A stretch of 64,000 nucleotides of DNA from Chitinophagaceae bacterium DXS (GTDB taxonomy: Bacteria; Bacteroidota; Bacteroidia; Chitinophagales; Chitinophagaceae): assembly GCA_030345135.1 (NCBI GenBank), contig CP128386.1:5422209-5486208 (forward strand), given 5' to 3'. The translations under genes were made by a program, and so were the position numbers. Positions 18,980 through 28,873 of this stretch are shown here, one piece after another. Below the pieces are notes generated by a model. That model had not been told where the DNA came from, made no database searches, and saw only the letters and a list, made by a program, of their open reading frames with translations. Positions within the stretch are counted from its first letter, which is position 1. Each line of letters starts with the position of its first letter.

Positions 18980-19966
18980 ATGATAAAGCTTAGTGTGATC
19001 ATTCCGGTTTTTAACGAAGAAGAAAATATTGAGTTCCTGGTAAATGAACTGAATATTTACTTTGGCACGCATAAAAATTTTTCAGCGGAGATTATTTTTG
19101 TAAACGATGGCTCGTCAGACCGGTCGCTTGTTAAACTAAAAAACGCGAGACACAGTTTCTATAATTTCCGCATTGTAAGTTTTTCCAAAAATTTTGGCTC
19201 ACACGCTGCAGTACGTGCCGGCATTTTAAATGCACAGGGCGATTATATTACATTTATGTATGCTGATCTGCAGGATCCGCTATCGCTTATCAATCGCATG
19301 CATGAAGAAATAATAAAGAGTGAAGCAGATATTGTATGGGCGTGGCGCGCCTCTGTGCAATCAGGCAAGAAGGAAAAATTGTTCTCTCAAATGTATGCCT
19401 ATCTCATGCGCAAATATGCGGTTGGCAATTTTCCCGAAAAGGGTTTTGATGTAGTAATGTTCACTAAAAAAGTAAGAACGCTGCTAAATAAGAATATCGA
19501 AAACAACTCTTCCATTTTTATACAAATACTCAACCTGGGTTTTAAACAGTCCGGCATTACTTATAATAAGCAGGAAAGACAGGCAGGAAACTCAAAATGG
19601 ACCTTATCCAAAAAAATAAAACTGCTGATCGATTCATTTGTTTCATTTTCATTTGCGCCCATCAGGCTTGTGTCAATGGTAGGCATTTGCTTCTTTATCG
19701 TAGGTATTGCATGGTCACTATACATAGTAGCAAGAAAACTGATCTATAATGACCTTGCAAGTGGCTGGCCCGCACTTATCTCCATACTAACAGTAGGCTT
19801 TGGCATTACAAATATTTCACTGGGCATACTTGCAGAATACTTGTGGCGGACACTGGATGCCAGCAGAAACAGACCTGTATTTGTTGTTGATGAGATCTTT
19901 GAGGGCCTTCAGAACGAAGACCATTTAGAAACCGAAAATTATTACCAGCTTAACGAAGGTTTATGA
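18980..19966 (+). CDS. GT2-family polyprenyl-phosphate glycosyltransferase (DPM1/GtrB-like)
   Basis: The ATG at 18980 (ATGATAAAGC) is preferred to one 60 bases upstream, since it clears the preceding stop and starts directly at IKLSVIIPVFNEEENIEFL. The 328-residue protein has a GT-A domain with IIFVNDGSSDRS and MYADLQDPLSLI, plus two C-terminal membrane helices (about 240-262 and 275-297). That layout is typical of enzymes that load a sugar on undecaprenyl phosphate for use outside the membrane. It may supply the GT-C enzyme at 13940. The gene overlaps the next by four bases. Confidence 0.88.
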   Translation: MIKLSVIIPVFNEEENIEFLVNELNIYFGTHKNFSAEIIFVNDGSSDRSLVKLKNARHSFYNFRIVSFSKNFGSHAAVRAGILNAQGDYITFMYADLQDPLSLINRMHEEIIKSEADIVWAWRASVQSGKKEKLFSQMYAYLMRKYAVGNFPEKGFDVVMFTKKVRTLLNKNIENNSSIFIQILNLGFKQSGITYNKQERQAGNSKWTLSKKIKLLIDSFVSFSFAPIRLVSMVGICFFIVGIAWSLYIVARKLIYNDLASGWPALISILTVGFGITNISLGILAEYLWRTLDASRNRPVFVVDEIFEGLQNEDHLETENYYQLNEGL

Positions 19967-20943
19967 AAACAACGCTTGCCAACGCTAAGATCCTTGTAAC
20001 CGGTGGTGCGGGATTTATTGGTTCATATGTCGTAAAACTATTGCTGAAAAATGAGGCCTCATCAGTTGTTATTCTTGACAATTTATGCAGAGGCAGTCAT
20101 GAGAACATGCGCAACTTTATATCCGATCCGAGGGTAACATTCGTGGAAGGCGATATAAGGAATAAAGAATTACTGGAAGCATGCATTCACGGCACTGATT
20201 ATATTTTTCACATGGCGGCATTACGAATCAATGCCTGCGCAGCAAATCCTTCCGATGGTTTTGATGTAATGATTAAGGCTACATTCGAGCTTGCACAATT
20301 ATGTGTAAAGCATCATGTAAAAAAAGTGATCTACAGCTCCAGTGCATCGGTGTATGGATTAGCCCAACACTTTCCTACACCTGAAACTGACAATCCCTAC
20401 GACAATCAGACGTTTTATGGCGCCGCAAAACTCTGGGGCGAGCAGTTGTTCCGCAATTACTTCTTTATGTATGGATTAGACTATGTTGCTCTTCGGTACT
20501 TCAACGTATATGGTCCCGGTATGGATACTGATGGGAAATACACAGAAGTCATGATCAAGTGGCTGGATTGCATCCACAATAACAAAAATCCGTTGATATA
20601 TGGTGATGGAAGCACTACAATGGACTTTGTGTATGTGAAGGATGTGGCCGAAGCTAATGTACGTGCATTGCTATCTGACATCACTGATGAAACATTCAAT
20701 ATCGGAACCGGTGTTGAAACCAGCCTTAAGGAGTTGCTGGAACTTATGCTTAAAGTAAACGACTCGACACTTCAACCGGAATTCCGTGAACAAAACCTGG
20801 TCAACCCGGTAAGCAGAAGACGCGCAGACACAACCAAGGCTGCTAATATGCTAGGCTTTCAGGCATCATTTTCAATTGAAAACGGCCTGGCTGACTTAAG
20901 CAAATGGTACTTCCAAAGAAAGACGCAATATGTTACCGACTAG
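19963..20943 (+). CDS. NAD-dependent epimerase/dehydratase (UDP-hexose 4-epimerase-like)
   Basis: 326 residues, extended-SDR fold. NAD motif VTGGAGFIGSYVVKLLL; then FHMAALRINACAANP; catalytic SSSASVYG and YGAAKLWGEQLF (Tyr about 152, Lys about 156); RYFNVYGPGM and a late GVETSLKEL. This is the GalE/WbpP-type subgroup acting on UDP-sugars. It is coupled to the preceding GT2 by an ATGA overlap. It probably interconverts a donor such as UDP-Glc/Gal or their N-acetyl forms for the repeat unit; which one is not decidable here. Confidence 0.85.
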   Translation: MKTTLANAKILVTGGAGFIGSYVVKLLLKNEASSVVILDNLCRGSHENMRNFISDPRVTFVEGDIRNKELLEACIHGTDYIFHMAALRINACAANPSDGFDVMIKATFELAQLCVKHHVKKVIYSSSASVYGLAQHFPTPETDNPYDNQTFYGAAKLWGEQLFRNYFFMYGLDYVALRYFNVYGPGMDTDGKYTEVMIKWLDCIHNNKNPLIYGDGSTTMDFVYVKDVAEANVRALLSDITDETFNIGTGVETSLKELLELMLKVNDSTLQPEFREQNLVNPVSRRRADTTKAANMLGFQASFSIENGLADLSKWYFQRKTQYVTD

Positions 20944-20974
20944 CCCTCTTTCTTAAAAGTCAGTACAGTTACTT

Positions 20975-22147
20975 ATGATACCAATTGCAAAACCATTTTT
21001 AGCGGAGGAAGAAGCACAGGCTGCTTATGACACCATACTTACGGGATGGATAACACAAGGCCCGAAAGTACAGGCGTTCGAAGCACAATTTGCTACATAT
21101 ACCGGAGCTAAATACGCAGTTGCAGTCTCCAATTGTACAACTGCCCTTCACCTGGCAATGATAGTGGCAGGCATAGGTAAAGACGATGAAGTGATCTGCC
21201 CTTCTATGAGCTACATTGCTACAGCCAATGCGATAACATATGTTGGAGCAGTACCCGTTTTTGCAGAAGTGCAAAGAGGCACCTATAATCTTGACCCCGT
21301 AGATGCTGAACAGAAGATCACTTCAAAAACAAAAGCAATATTATTGGTTCACCAGATTGGCCTGCCGGCAGATATTGATGCTTTTACAACCCTTTGCAAC
21401 AGATATAATCTCCAATTGATTGAAGATGCAGCCTGCGCGGCAGGCTCTTCTTATAAGGGGAAAAGAATTGGTTCTCATTCTTCGCTGGTTTGTTTTTCAT
21501 TTCATCCAAGGAAAGTGATTTCCACCGGGGACGGAGGAATGATAACGACCAGCGACGAGAACCTGTACAACAGATTGAAATTATTGCGCCAGCACGGCAT
21601 GTCCGTAAATGACAGAGTGAGACACGAATCAACTCAATTGATTTTCGAGGATCACATTGAAATAGGATACAACTACAGAATGACCGATATACAAGCTGCA
21701 GTAGGCATTGAGCAATTAAAAAAACTGGATTGGATTGTTACTGAACGCAGAAAAATAGCCTATGCATACAATGAAGCATTCAAAGATATTGATTGCATTT
21801 CTCTTCCTTTTGAAAGCGACGGATACTTCTGCAATTACCAGTCTTATTGCATTTATCTGCAGCCGGGTTGTCACATTAAAAGAAACGACCTGATGCAACA
21901 ACTGCTCGATAAAAAAATCGCAACCAGGAGAGGCGTTATGAATGCCCACAGGGAAACCGCATACAGGGAACTATACAGAAATGCATCATTACCGGTATCT
22001 GAAAACCTGCAGGACAATTCCATAATGCTCCCGCTATTCGTACCAATGAGCAAAGAAGAAATAGATTATGTAATAGATACATTCCTGTCGCTCTTATCAG
22101 CGCAAAAGAATCTTATTGCTCCTATTGAAGAACCTGCAATCACCTGA
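20975..22147 (+). CDS. DegT-family PLP-dependent sugar 4-aminotransferase (perosamine-synthase-like)
   Basis: 390 residues with AVSNCTTALHLAMIVAGIGKDDEVICPSMSYIATANAI, LIEDAACAAGS, and the PLP-lysine block CFSFHPRKVISTGDGGM (Lys about 181), followed by LRQHGMS and IGYNYRMTDIQAAVG. The SFHPRK form is common among 4-keto-sugar aminotransferases such as GDP-perosamine synthase and PglE. Since gmd in this locus provides GDP-4-keto-6-deoxymannose, GDP-perosamine is an attractive but unproven product. Differs clearly from the aminotransferase at 17220 (SFYPGKN), so the locus probably makes two amino sugars. Confidence 0.88.
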   Translation: MIPIAKPFLAEEEAQAAYDTILTGWITQGPKVQAFEAQFATYTGAKYAVAVSNCTTALHLAMIVAGIGKDDEVICPSMSYIATANAITYVGAVPVFAEVQRGTYNLDPVDAEQKITSKTKAILLVHQIGLPADIDAFTTLCNRYNLQLIEDAACAAGSSYKGKRIGSHSSLVCFSFHPRKVISTGDGGMITTSDENLYNRLKLLRQHGMSVNDRVRHESTQLIFEDHIEIGYNYRMTDIQAAVGIEQLKKLDWIVTERRKIAYAYNEAFKDIDCISLPFESDGYFCNYQSYCIYLQPGCHIKRNDLMQQLLDKKIATRRGVMNAHRETAYRELYRNASLPVSENLQDNSIMLPLFVPMSKEEIDYVIDTFLSLLSAQKNLIAPIEEPAIT

Positions 22148-22157
22148 ACAGGCAACA

Positions 22158-23480
22158 ATGACTATTACTATTACCAGGAAACATTTTAGCGCATTGCAGG
22201 AAAAGCTTAAGCGGCATGCCCCTTTGTTTGCAAAATTCTTTAGCGGGCATATTGCTGTGCAAGTACTTAATATGCTCAACGGCTTTTTATTGCTGAGGTG
22301 GTTGAACATAGAAGACATTGCCATATTCAGCATGCTCTTTAGCATTCAAACTGTAATGAACAGCATCAGTGATTTGGGTTTTAGCGGCAGCATTGTTGCT
22401 TTAACAGGTGAAAAATACAGGGATAAAAAAGTATTGGGTGCATACATGGCTGCAGCACGCCATCTCAGAATGCTGTTTTTCGCCGTTATTGCAGCTATAA
22501 CCCTGTTAATTGCTCCTTTTTATCTGAATAACCAGGCGGTAAACAGCTACCAGATGTGGGGCGGTTTTTTCGCCATTATTGCAACTGTTTACTGGCAGGC
22601 AGACTGCAGCATATATACAGCCCCGTTATTGATTCATAAAAAGCTAACTGCTTATTACCGGCCACAGATAATTTCTTCTGCACTTAGAATAGCAGTGAAC
22701 TATGCGCTTTTCTCTTTTAATGTGATAAACGCTTTATCTGTACTGTTAATTAACGGTCTTATTATTTTATACATCGGGAGACGAAACAAAAAAAACGCCG
22801 CAGGTTATTATGAAAAGAATGTGTCAAACGAAGCCGCCAGGAAAGAAATATTAAGATACCTCTATCCTATTATGCCAAGCAATATTTTCAATGCTTTTTT
22901 CGGGCAAATCCAGATTCTTATCATTACTTACTTTGGCAACCTGCGCAACATTGCAGAAGTTGCTGCGTTGGGAAGAATTTCACAACTCTTCCTTTTTCTT
23001 TCTGCAATAAATCTCACGATCATTGAACCGGCAATCGCTAAATCAACAAATGAGGCACTGCCAAGGAAATACATGTTCGTCGTGTTTGTGGCATTAATCA
23101 TTGCTACGGGCATTACATGGACGTCCTACGCATTTCCCTCCGTTTACCTTGCAGTGCTTGGCCGCAAGTATGCACACCTGCAGCAGCAGCTGGTATGGCT
23201 GATCGCCGGCGCATCGGTAAATTTTGTATCAACAACCATGTGGACGATGAGCAGCGCACGAAAATGGGTATTCTGGTGGGGAACAATCGCTTATATCACT
23301 GCAGTAGTTGCCTGTCAGCTGGCCGGCGTTTACAAACTTGACCTGTCTGCTACAACCGGTGTACTTCAACTTTCCCTGATAACAGCCATAGCTGTATTAC
23401 TGGTACAGCTCAGCATAACGATCGTTGGCTTTACGAAAGACAACAGGTACTACCGTACCCTTTATTTTCAAAATACCTGA
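22158..23480 (+). CDS. Wzx-like polysaccharide repeat-unit flippase
   Basis: The ATG at 22158 is chosen because the upstream in-frame ATG at 22116 lies inside the preceding aminotransferase gene. The 440-residue product has about twelve hydrophobic helices arranged as in MOP-superfamily exporters ([69 protein letters not shown]). It should flip the undecaprenyl-linked repeat unit to the periplasm for the Wzy-like polymerase at 31320. The gene is two bases from the next. Confidence 0.85.
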   Translation: MTITITRKHFSALQEKLKRHAPLFAKFFSGHIAVQVLNMLNGFLLLRWLNIEDIAIFSMLFSIQTVMNSISDLGFSGSIVALTGEKYRDKKVLGAYMAAARHLRMLFFAVIAAITLLIAPFYLNNQAVNSYQMWGGFFAIIATVYWQADCSIYTAPLLIHKKLTAYYRPQIISSALRIAVNYALFSFNVINALSVLLINGLIILYIGRRNKKNAAGYYEKNVSNEAARKEILRYLYPIMPSNIFNAFFGQIQILIITYFGNLRNIAEVAALGRISQLFLFLSAINLTIIEPAIAKSTNEALPRKYMFVVFVALIIATGITWTSYAFPSVYLAVLGRKYAHLQQQLVWLIAGASVNFVSTTMWTMSSARKWVFWWGTIAYITAVVACQLAGVYKLDLSATTGVLQLSLITAIAVLLVQLSITIVGFTKDNRYYRTLYFQNT

Positions 23481-23482
23481 AC

Positions 23483-23977
23483 ATGTTCACACGCATCGTG
23501 TACAAAATTGTCTTCGCCGCCAACAGGAGAATTCAGCAACAACAGATGAAGAGAAACAATGCCCTGCTCAAGTATTGCGGATCAAAAGTTTTTATACATC
23601 CCTCCTGTCATATCCTCGTGCCGCAGCAAATGGAAATTGGCGATAACAGCTCAATTTCGTCTTATACAACCATCTATGCAGCATTTGGTGTTAAGATTGG
23701 CTGTAACTGCCTTATTTCAAGTAACTGCGGCATATCTTCTATCAATCACATAATGGACTCGACCAACAGGATACGGGACGACCGAGAGGGTAATTTTTGC
23801 AGACCGGTGATCATTGGTGATAATGTGTGGATCGGAATGAATGTTTGCGTGCTTCCCGGCGTGCAAATTGGCGACAATGCAATTATAGGCGCAGGAAGCG
23901 TGGTCACAAAAGACGTTCCTCCAAATGAAATATGGGGAGGCAATCCGGCGCGCCTGCTTAAAAAACTCAATATCTAA
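23483..23977 (+). CDS. Hexapeptide-repeat acyltransferase (LbH, CatB/WcaF-like)
   Basis: 164 residues. A short charged N-terminal helix is followed by a left-handed beta-helix: [39 protein letters not shown], then [39 protein letters not shown] and cap [11 protein letters not shown]. The His in SSINH is positioned like the catalytic His of galactoside/maltose acetyltransferases. Likely O-acetylates a sugar of the repeat unit. It starts three bases after the flippase gene and ends three bases before a glycosyltransferase-like gene. Confidence 0.85.
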   Translation: MFTRIVYKIVFAANRRIQQQQMKRNNALLKYCGSKVFIHPSCHILVPQQMEIGDNSSISSYTTIYAAFGVKIGCNCLISSNCGISSINHIMDSTNRIRDDREGNFCRPVIIGDNVWIGMNVCVLPGVQIGDNAIIGAGSVVTKDVPPNEIWGGNPARLLKKLNI

Positions 23978-23980
23978 CCA

Positions 23981-24832
23981 ATGCAACTTTCGAAGATCAT
24001 TACTTTAGCAAACAGGAAGACGCGGTTGTCATTTCTGGCAATGGAACGTTCTTTAAGAGCAAGCGGATGCAACTTACCGTTATGGGTAATACCTTATGAT
24101 GATAACACTTTTGAGCTACCCGAAAACAGCAAATGGTGGCAAATTCCAATTGTAATATCATGGACTATCCAGAATAATATATGGCCCGCTTTAAGAAAAA
24201 TACAATGTCTTACCACAGAGAACTACCAATTTGTTGACAGTGATGTAATTTTTTTTAAAAATCCCGAACAGGTATTAAGAGATTACACCGGCTTTGTAAC
24301 ATCCTGTACACACTGGAACAATCCCGGCCACACATATACAACAGAAACGCTGCGTTACCTCAGATCTAAAACAAGCACGTGGCCCAGGATGGTATTTAAC
24401 AGCGGCCAGTGGGCATGTGACAGAAAGCTTTACGATAGTGAGTCGATGATCTACTTTTGCGAACATTTTTATACTGATACGCTGTTTACAAAAACACAGA
24501 TCTACAAAGATCAGGCAGCAATTAACCTGCTTGTTAACTATTGTGACGTACCTATTACAAATTTAACACTGCCACCTACGAACATGGAAAGTACATGGGC
24601 CGGTGATTACCAGACTGAAGAGTTCTTTAGCCTGTTTGAAAAAAAAGACAAACCCTACCTGATCCATTGGGCCGGCACTCCTGTCCAAAACCAGTGCTTT
24701 ATTAACCAGTTCATTTACAAAAATCTTACGGCAGGAGAACAGGCCGAGTTCATATTAAATGAACAACAAAAACAATTGCAGAAAAAGACAATTCAAAAGC
24801 TAATACATAAGCTAACCAAATTTGCCTTGTAA
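23981..24832 (+). CDS. Putative GT-A-like glycosyltransferase of unassigned family
   Basis: 283 residues, no signal peptide or membrane helix. I do not recognise the family with certainty. Features that suggest a nucleotide-sugar transferase are FVDSDVIFFKNP, a DxD-type metal-binding motif after a beta strand, and a late LIHWAGTPV segment with a His at the place where many GT-A enzymes have a metal ligand. The N-terminus (ITLANRKTRLSFLAMERSL) resembles the start of capsular glycosyltransferases of the DUF6492 kind. Context, between an acetyltransferase and a GT2, supports a role in repeat-unit assembly. Confidence 0.6.
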   Translation: MQLSKIITLANRKTRLSFLAMERSLRASGCNLPLWVIPYDDNTFELPENSKWWQIPIVISWTIQNNIWPALRKIQCLTTENYQFVDSDVIFFKNPEQVLRDYTGFVTSCTHWNNPGHTYTTETLRYLRSKTSTWPRMVFNSGQWACDRKLYDSESMIYFCEHFYTDTLFTKTQIYKDQAAINLLVNYCDVPITNLTLPPTNMESTWAGDYQTEEFFSLFEKKDKPYLIHWAGTPVQNQCFINQFIYKNLTAGEQAEFILNEQQKQLQKKTIQKLIHKLTKFAL

Positions 24833-24841
24833 TCTTTTAAG

Positions 24842-25702
24842 ATGGAGATTTCTGTTGTAATACCAACCTGCAATCGTGCAGGCTTGCTGCAAAGGTGCCT
24901 GAACCTTTTGCATCCGTCTGTTCAAAAACCAACATACTGCAGCTATGAAATCATTGTAACAGATGATAGCAGTGATATATTTACAAAGCAACTCGTTACA
25001 GAAAATTATCCATGGGTAAAGTGGTATGCAGGCCCGGGCAAAGGGCCTGCCGCCAACAGAAATAACGGTGCCGCAAGAGCTAAAGGTAACTGGATCGTCT
25101 TTATTGACGACGACTGCATTCCCGATGAGCACATTATACGATGTTATAAAAGGGCCATAGAGCAAAATCCAGATATAATGGCGTTTGAAGGCGCGATTTT
25201 ACCGGACAACTGGTCGTTATTAAGAAGAGATTTATCAGAATGCCCCGTCAACATCGGCGGCAATTTATTCTGGAGTGCAAATATTTGCATTAATGCGGCC
25301 TTGTTCTGGCAGATTAAAGGCTTCAATGAAAACTACCGGATAGCAGCACAGGAAGATCAGCAAATGAAACTGGACATAGTGCATTACAAAAAGAAAGAAA
25401 TAAAATTTTTGCCCCAGTGCCAGGTAGTTCACCCGGTTCGGTTCACCTCAATAGGACGACAATTAAAAAAAATTCCGGCTGCATCAAAAAACTATGCTGT
25501 ATATGCTTACAAAAACAGAGAAGTTCTCCATTATGAAAACCTGTCAGCGTTCATAAGCGAACAAACAAAATTTCATTTGAGAAATGCCTTCAGGCAAATG
25601 AAAACCAGGAAATTCAGATCAATGCTTGTATCGCTTGCATGGGTCGTGTATGGTGTTCCTTTAAATATAATCAACCTTCAAAAGCAAAAAGGACTGGTTT
25701 GA
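24842..25702 (+). CDS. GT2-family glycosyltransferase
   Basis: 286 residues. GT-A start ISVVIPTCNRAGLLQRCL, IIVTDDSSD, GKGPAANRNNGAARAKGNWIVFIDDDCIPD (metal-binding DDD) and AQEDQQMKLDIVH (the ED acceptor-side pair). The C-terminus has a hydrophobic segment that may lie on the membrane. It should add one sugar to the lipid-linked repeat unit. The stop codon overlaps the TTG start proposed for the next gene. Confidence 0.88.
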   Translation: MEISVVIPTCNRAGLLQRCLNLLHPSVQKPTYCSYEIIVTDDSSDIFTKQLVTENYPWVKWYAGPGKGPAANRNNGAARAKGNWIVFIDDDCIPDEHIIRCYKRAIEQNPDIMAFEGAILPDNWSLLRRDLSECPVNIGGNLFWSANICINAALFWQIKGFNENYRIAAQEDQQMKLDIVHYKKKEIKFLPQCQVVHPVRFTSIGRQLKKIPAASKNYAVYAYKNREVLHYENLSAFISEQTKFHLRNAFRQMKTRKFRSMLVSLAWVVYGVPLNIINLQKQKGLV

Positions 25703-26754
25703 ACATATTGTTTTTACATTCCGGCATACCCAACTACGTTACGGATGGGCTTTTTCATGGACTCAGATCCATTAATGGCATTAACGTGGTCGACATACCG
25801 CGGATTGATTATATGTATACTGATGCAAGCTGTAAAGACCTGGAAAAAACGGGAAGCAAAGGCAACACGTTATATCATTTACTGACTGAAGCTGAAGAGA
25901 TAAAAGGGATGCGCACGTATTGGCAGGCGGACCTGGACGACTATGATTTTATTATTTTCAACGACATCTTTCATTTATGTGACCAGTTCCATTATATCTA
26001 TAATTCACTCAAGCCTTCAAAACGCAATAGCATTTGTATTATAGATGGTTACGATGCCGCATCTATGTTTCCGTTTATACGCAATTCCTTCAACCTTAAA
26101 ATAAGACCCTGGTCCTATTTCTATAAAACAAAAAAAGTAAAATATTTTAAGCGGGAGTTTGTAGATGTTGCAAGCCTGTTCGGTTTATCGAAAGAATGTT
26201 TTCCCCGTTGCCACAAATTATTCTCAAAAATATTTAACCGCCCGGTAAAATTATTTCCGATTTCGATGTCTATTCCTGAGGAACATGTCGAATATATTCC
26301 CATGGCTGAAAAATCAACAACATTTATACGATACAATGTCGATGAGGAATTGGGTGATTTGCTACCCAACACAACGGTGGCCGAATTAGGCAAATGGCAA
26401 CCAGCCTTTAGCAATCAACAGCAATACTACGATGAAATAAGAAATTCGATGTTTGGCATTACGGCGAAACGGGCAGGCTGGGATTGCCTGAGACATTATG
26501 AGTATGCAGCGAAAGGCGCTATACTATGTTTTAAAAACCTTGAAAAAAAAGACCCTTTATGTGCACCTTTGGCGCTCAACGAAACCAATTGTATTCCATA
26601 TTCAGGAAAAACAGACCTGCTAAGTAAAATCACGAAAATGTCTTTCGCACAGCTTCAGGATATTCAGGCTGAACAATATAAATGGGTTAATGAACATACA
26701 ACAAAAAATGCAGCTTACCGCTTTTTGGAACGTCTTCAATCCGATTTGCGCTAA
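25699..26754 (+). CDS. Putative glycosyltransferase-like protein, unknown family
   Basis: An upstream in-frame ATG at 25639 lies 64 bases inside the GT2 gene. The TTG at 25699, seven bases after an AAAAGGA sequence, gives LNILFLHSGIPNYVTDGLFHGL, a good GT-B-type first strand, and a TTGA overlap with the preceding stop. The 351-residue product has no clear donor motif. Its C-terminal half (MFGITAKRAGWDCLRHYEYAAKGAILCFKNLEKKDP) resembles the R-x-G-W-D-x-x-R-x-x-E region of exostosin/CgeB-like transferases. Function is inferred from this and from its neighbours. Confidence 0.55.
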   Translation: MNILFLHSGIPNYVTDGLFHGLRSINGINVVDIPRIDYMYTDASCKDLEKTGSKGNTLYHLLTEAEEIKGMRTYWQADLDDYDFIIFNDIFHLCDQFHYIYNSLKPSKRNSICIIDGYDAASMFPFIRNSFNLKIRPWSYFYKTKKVKYFKREFVDVASLFGLSKECFPRCHKLFSKIFNRPVKLFPISMSIPEEHVEYIPMAEKSTTFIRYNVDEELGDLLPNTTVAELGKWQPAFSNQQQYYDEIRNSMFGITAKRAGWDCLRHYEYAAKGAILCFKNLEKKDPLCAPLALNETNCIPYSGKTDLLSKITKMSFAQLQDIQAEQYKWVNEHTTKNAAYRFLERLQSDLR

Positions 26755-26814
26755 GCACCCTTTACAATTAAAAAAACAAACAAAATTATCCTTCCGGATA
26801 AGACCGAAACTTTC

Positions 26815-27948
26815 ATGAAAATTATCTTTCTGTGTGGTTCGATGCAACCGGGAAAGGACGGTGTAGGCGATTATGTGAGGTGTTTAAGTGATAAAGTAAT
26901 TACGCAGGGACACAGCGTAGCCGTAATTGCCTTAAATGATAAACATGTAGACGTTGCCGATGAAACCATTCAAAAAACAAACAGTCACAAGCTAAGGGTG
27001 CTGCGTTTACCTTCAAACACATCACTTAAAAGAAGACTCGGACAGGCTTTAAATTGGATCAATGACCAGGATCCGGACTGGCTAAGCATACAGTTTGTTC
27101 CGTATGCCTTTCAGGAAAAAGGAATGCCGTTTGTTTTTGTTCAGCATATCAGAAAGCTTGCCGGAACAAGAAAAACACACATCATGTTTCACGAGACCTG
27201 GGTTGGCAACAATAAGCTTAAACTCAGGATCATACTGCGGATTCAGCAATTCCTGATTAAGAAAATGGTGGATCGGATAAATCCGCTGGTCATCCATACC
27301 CATCTCCCATTAAATGCATGGCGTTTACAAAAAATGGGATACAGACCATTAAAGCTGCCATTGTTCTCAAATATTCCGGTAAAGAAAGAAACAGCGATTG
27401 CTGAAAAAAAAATATTCAGGATCGGTCTTTTCAACCAGGTGCAACAAAACGATACAATCGCCAATTTCCTCACCCGCATCGGATGGGAAGCAATATTGGA
27501 CGGTCTTAAACCGGAAATACTCATTATGGGAGGTGCGGATGCCGAATTGAGAGCTTTCGGAGACTTCGCATCAGGATTAAAACCCTATTGGAATGCAGTG
27601 ACTTATACAGGCTTTCTTGATGAAGATTCGTTATCGGAAAAGCTGCAAACCTGCCATTTGGGATTAACACCAGTTCCAAGACATATACTTGGAAAGAGCG
27701 GAAGTGTAGCAGCATTTATTTCACACGGTATTCCAGTCGCGGCCCCGATTGTAAGCAAGGGACAAAGATCCGATGACATCGGCTTCTTCTCGCCGGAACT
27801 TTGGGCTGCGATATTAACCCAACCTAACCTTCAAAACATGCGAAAATTAAAGTCCGCTGCAAAACATGCCGCACACAATATCCAGGTAAGTGCAATTTCG
27901 AAAAAATTTCTCGCAGACCTCGAAAATGCCTCCCGGGACTGTTATTAA
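26815..27948 (+). CDS. GT-B-fold glycosyltransferase
   Basis: 377 residues. The N-terminal strand and loop KIIFLCGSMQPGKDGVGDYVRCL is of the GT4 kind (glycine-rich, ending GVGDY). The middle has IMFHETWVGNNKLKLRIILR and the C-terminal domain TYTGFLDEDSLSEKLQTCHLGLTPVPRHILGKSGSVAAFISHGIPVAAP, with the donor-site E-x7-E replaced by less conserved residues. Probably a repeat-unit glycosyltransferase. The donor is not predictable. Confidence 0.75.
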   Translation: MKIIFLCGSMQPGKDGVGDYVRCLSDKVITQGHSVAVIALNDKHVDVADETIQKTNSHKLRVLRLPSNTSLKRRLGQALNWINDQDPDWLSIQFVPYAFQEKGMPFVFVQHIRKLAGTRKTHIMFHETWVGNNKLKLRIILRIQQFLIKKMVDRINPLVIHTHLPLNAWRLQKMGYRPLKLPLFSNIPVKKETAIAEKKIFRIGLFNQVQQNDTIANFLTRIGWEAILDGLKPEILIMGGADAELRAFGDFASGLKPYWNAVTYTGFLDEDSLSEKLQTCHLGLTPVPRHILGKSGSVAAFISHGIPVAAPIVSKGQRSDDIGFFSPELWAAILTQPNLQNMRKLKSAAKHAAHNIQVSAISKKFLADLENASRDCY

Positions 27949-27990
27949 ACTTTCGTCGCTAAACCTGCAAAGAAATAAATACTTGCTACA

Positions 27991-28869
27991 ATGAGACAAG
28001 AAATAACTGTGGTAATACCGGTTTATGGACAATGGCAACTTGTACAGCGAAACATTGATAGCCTTCTGACATACGAAAAAGAAAACATCAAAGAAATAAT
28101 TATCATTGACGATTGTTCTAAAGAACCAAATACCTGCACCATTAATGACGGGCGAATTAAAATCTTCAAAACACCCGTAAATCTTGGATATACGGGAACA
28201 GTAAATTTTGGCTTAAAAAAGGTAAGAACAGACATTATTGTTCTGCTCGATTCAGATGCCTATGTAAAAAATGCTTTTATAGAAAAGCTTTTAGCTTACT
28301 ACGACGATAAAACCGTAGGCTGCGTGGGTTTTGCAACAACGGATGATGATGGTTATGAAACAGGAAGTCATCAATATGAACCCACGGTTGCAGGATTGGT
28401 AATGGGCCAGGCGATGGAATTTAAATTTAGTTTTTTAAGATCATCAAAAAACATACTGCCCTATTCTTGTGCCGTAAGTTTTAGAAGATCATGTCTTGAA
28501 GATCTCAACTATTTTGATGACACATTATTTAAAGTACTGGAAGCTGACAATGATCTCTGTATGCGCATTCACCGCTCAAAATGGAAACTGCTTTTCACAA
28601 AGGATATTGTAATCTGCCACAAAGGCGGCAATTCTTACAAGATCGATTCTGAACGTGTGTTGCTATTTTATCAAAGCCGCTGGAACCTGCTAAAAAAACA
28701 CAGGCAGATAAAGTCTCCCGCATTTGTAAAAAGAATGATGCAATTGAGGGTATTAATAGAAATAGTAGTACTAAAATTACTTGTTCTCACCAGCAATTCC
28801 AGACAAGCTTACCAGGATAAGCTCAATGGCAGAAAATTACTGCTAAAGCAAATTGCTTTATATAATTAA
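27991..28869 (+). CDS. GT2-family glycosyltransferase (rhamnosyltransferase-like)
   Basis: 292 residues. ITVVIPVYGQWQLVQRNIDSL, IIIIDDCSKEPN, NLGYTGTVNFGLKKVRTDIIVLLDSDAYV (DSD metal motif) and FKVLEADNDLCMRIH (acceptor-side acidic pair). This is the WcaA/rhamnosyltransferase-like GT2 group. A His-Lys-Gly-Gly (CHKGGNS) sits late in the domain. Should act at the cytoplasmic face on the lipid-linked oligosaccharide. Confidence 0.87.
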   Translation: MRQEITVVIPVYGQWQLVQRNIDSLLTYEKENIKEIIIIDDCSKEPNTCTINDGRIKIFKTPVNLGYTGTVNFGLKKVRTDIIVLLDSDAYVKNAFIEKLLAYYDDKTVGCVGFATTDDDGYETGSHQYEPTVAGLVMGQAMEFKFSFLRSSKNILPYSCAVSFRRSCLEDLNYFDDTLFKVLEADNDLCMRIHRSKWKLLFTKDIVICHKGGNSYKIDSERVLLFYQSRWNLLKKHRQIKSPAFVKRMMQLRVLIEIVVLKLLVLTSNSRQAYQDKLNGRKLLLKQIALYN

Positions 28870-28873
28870 GATT

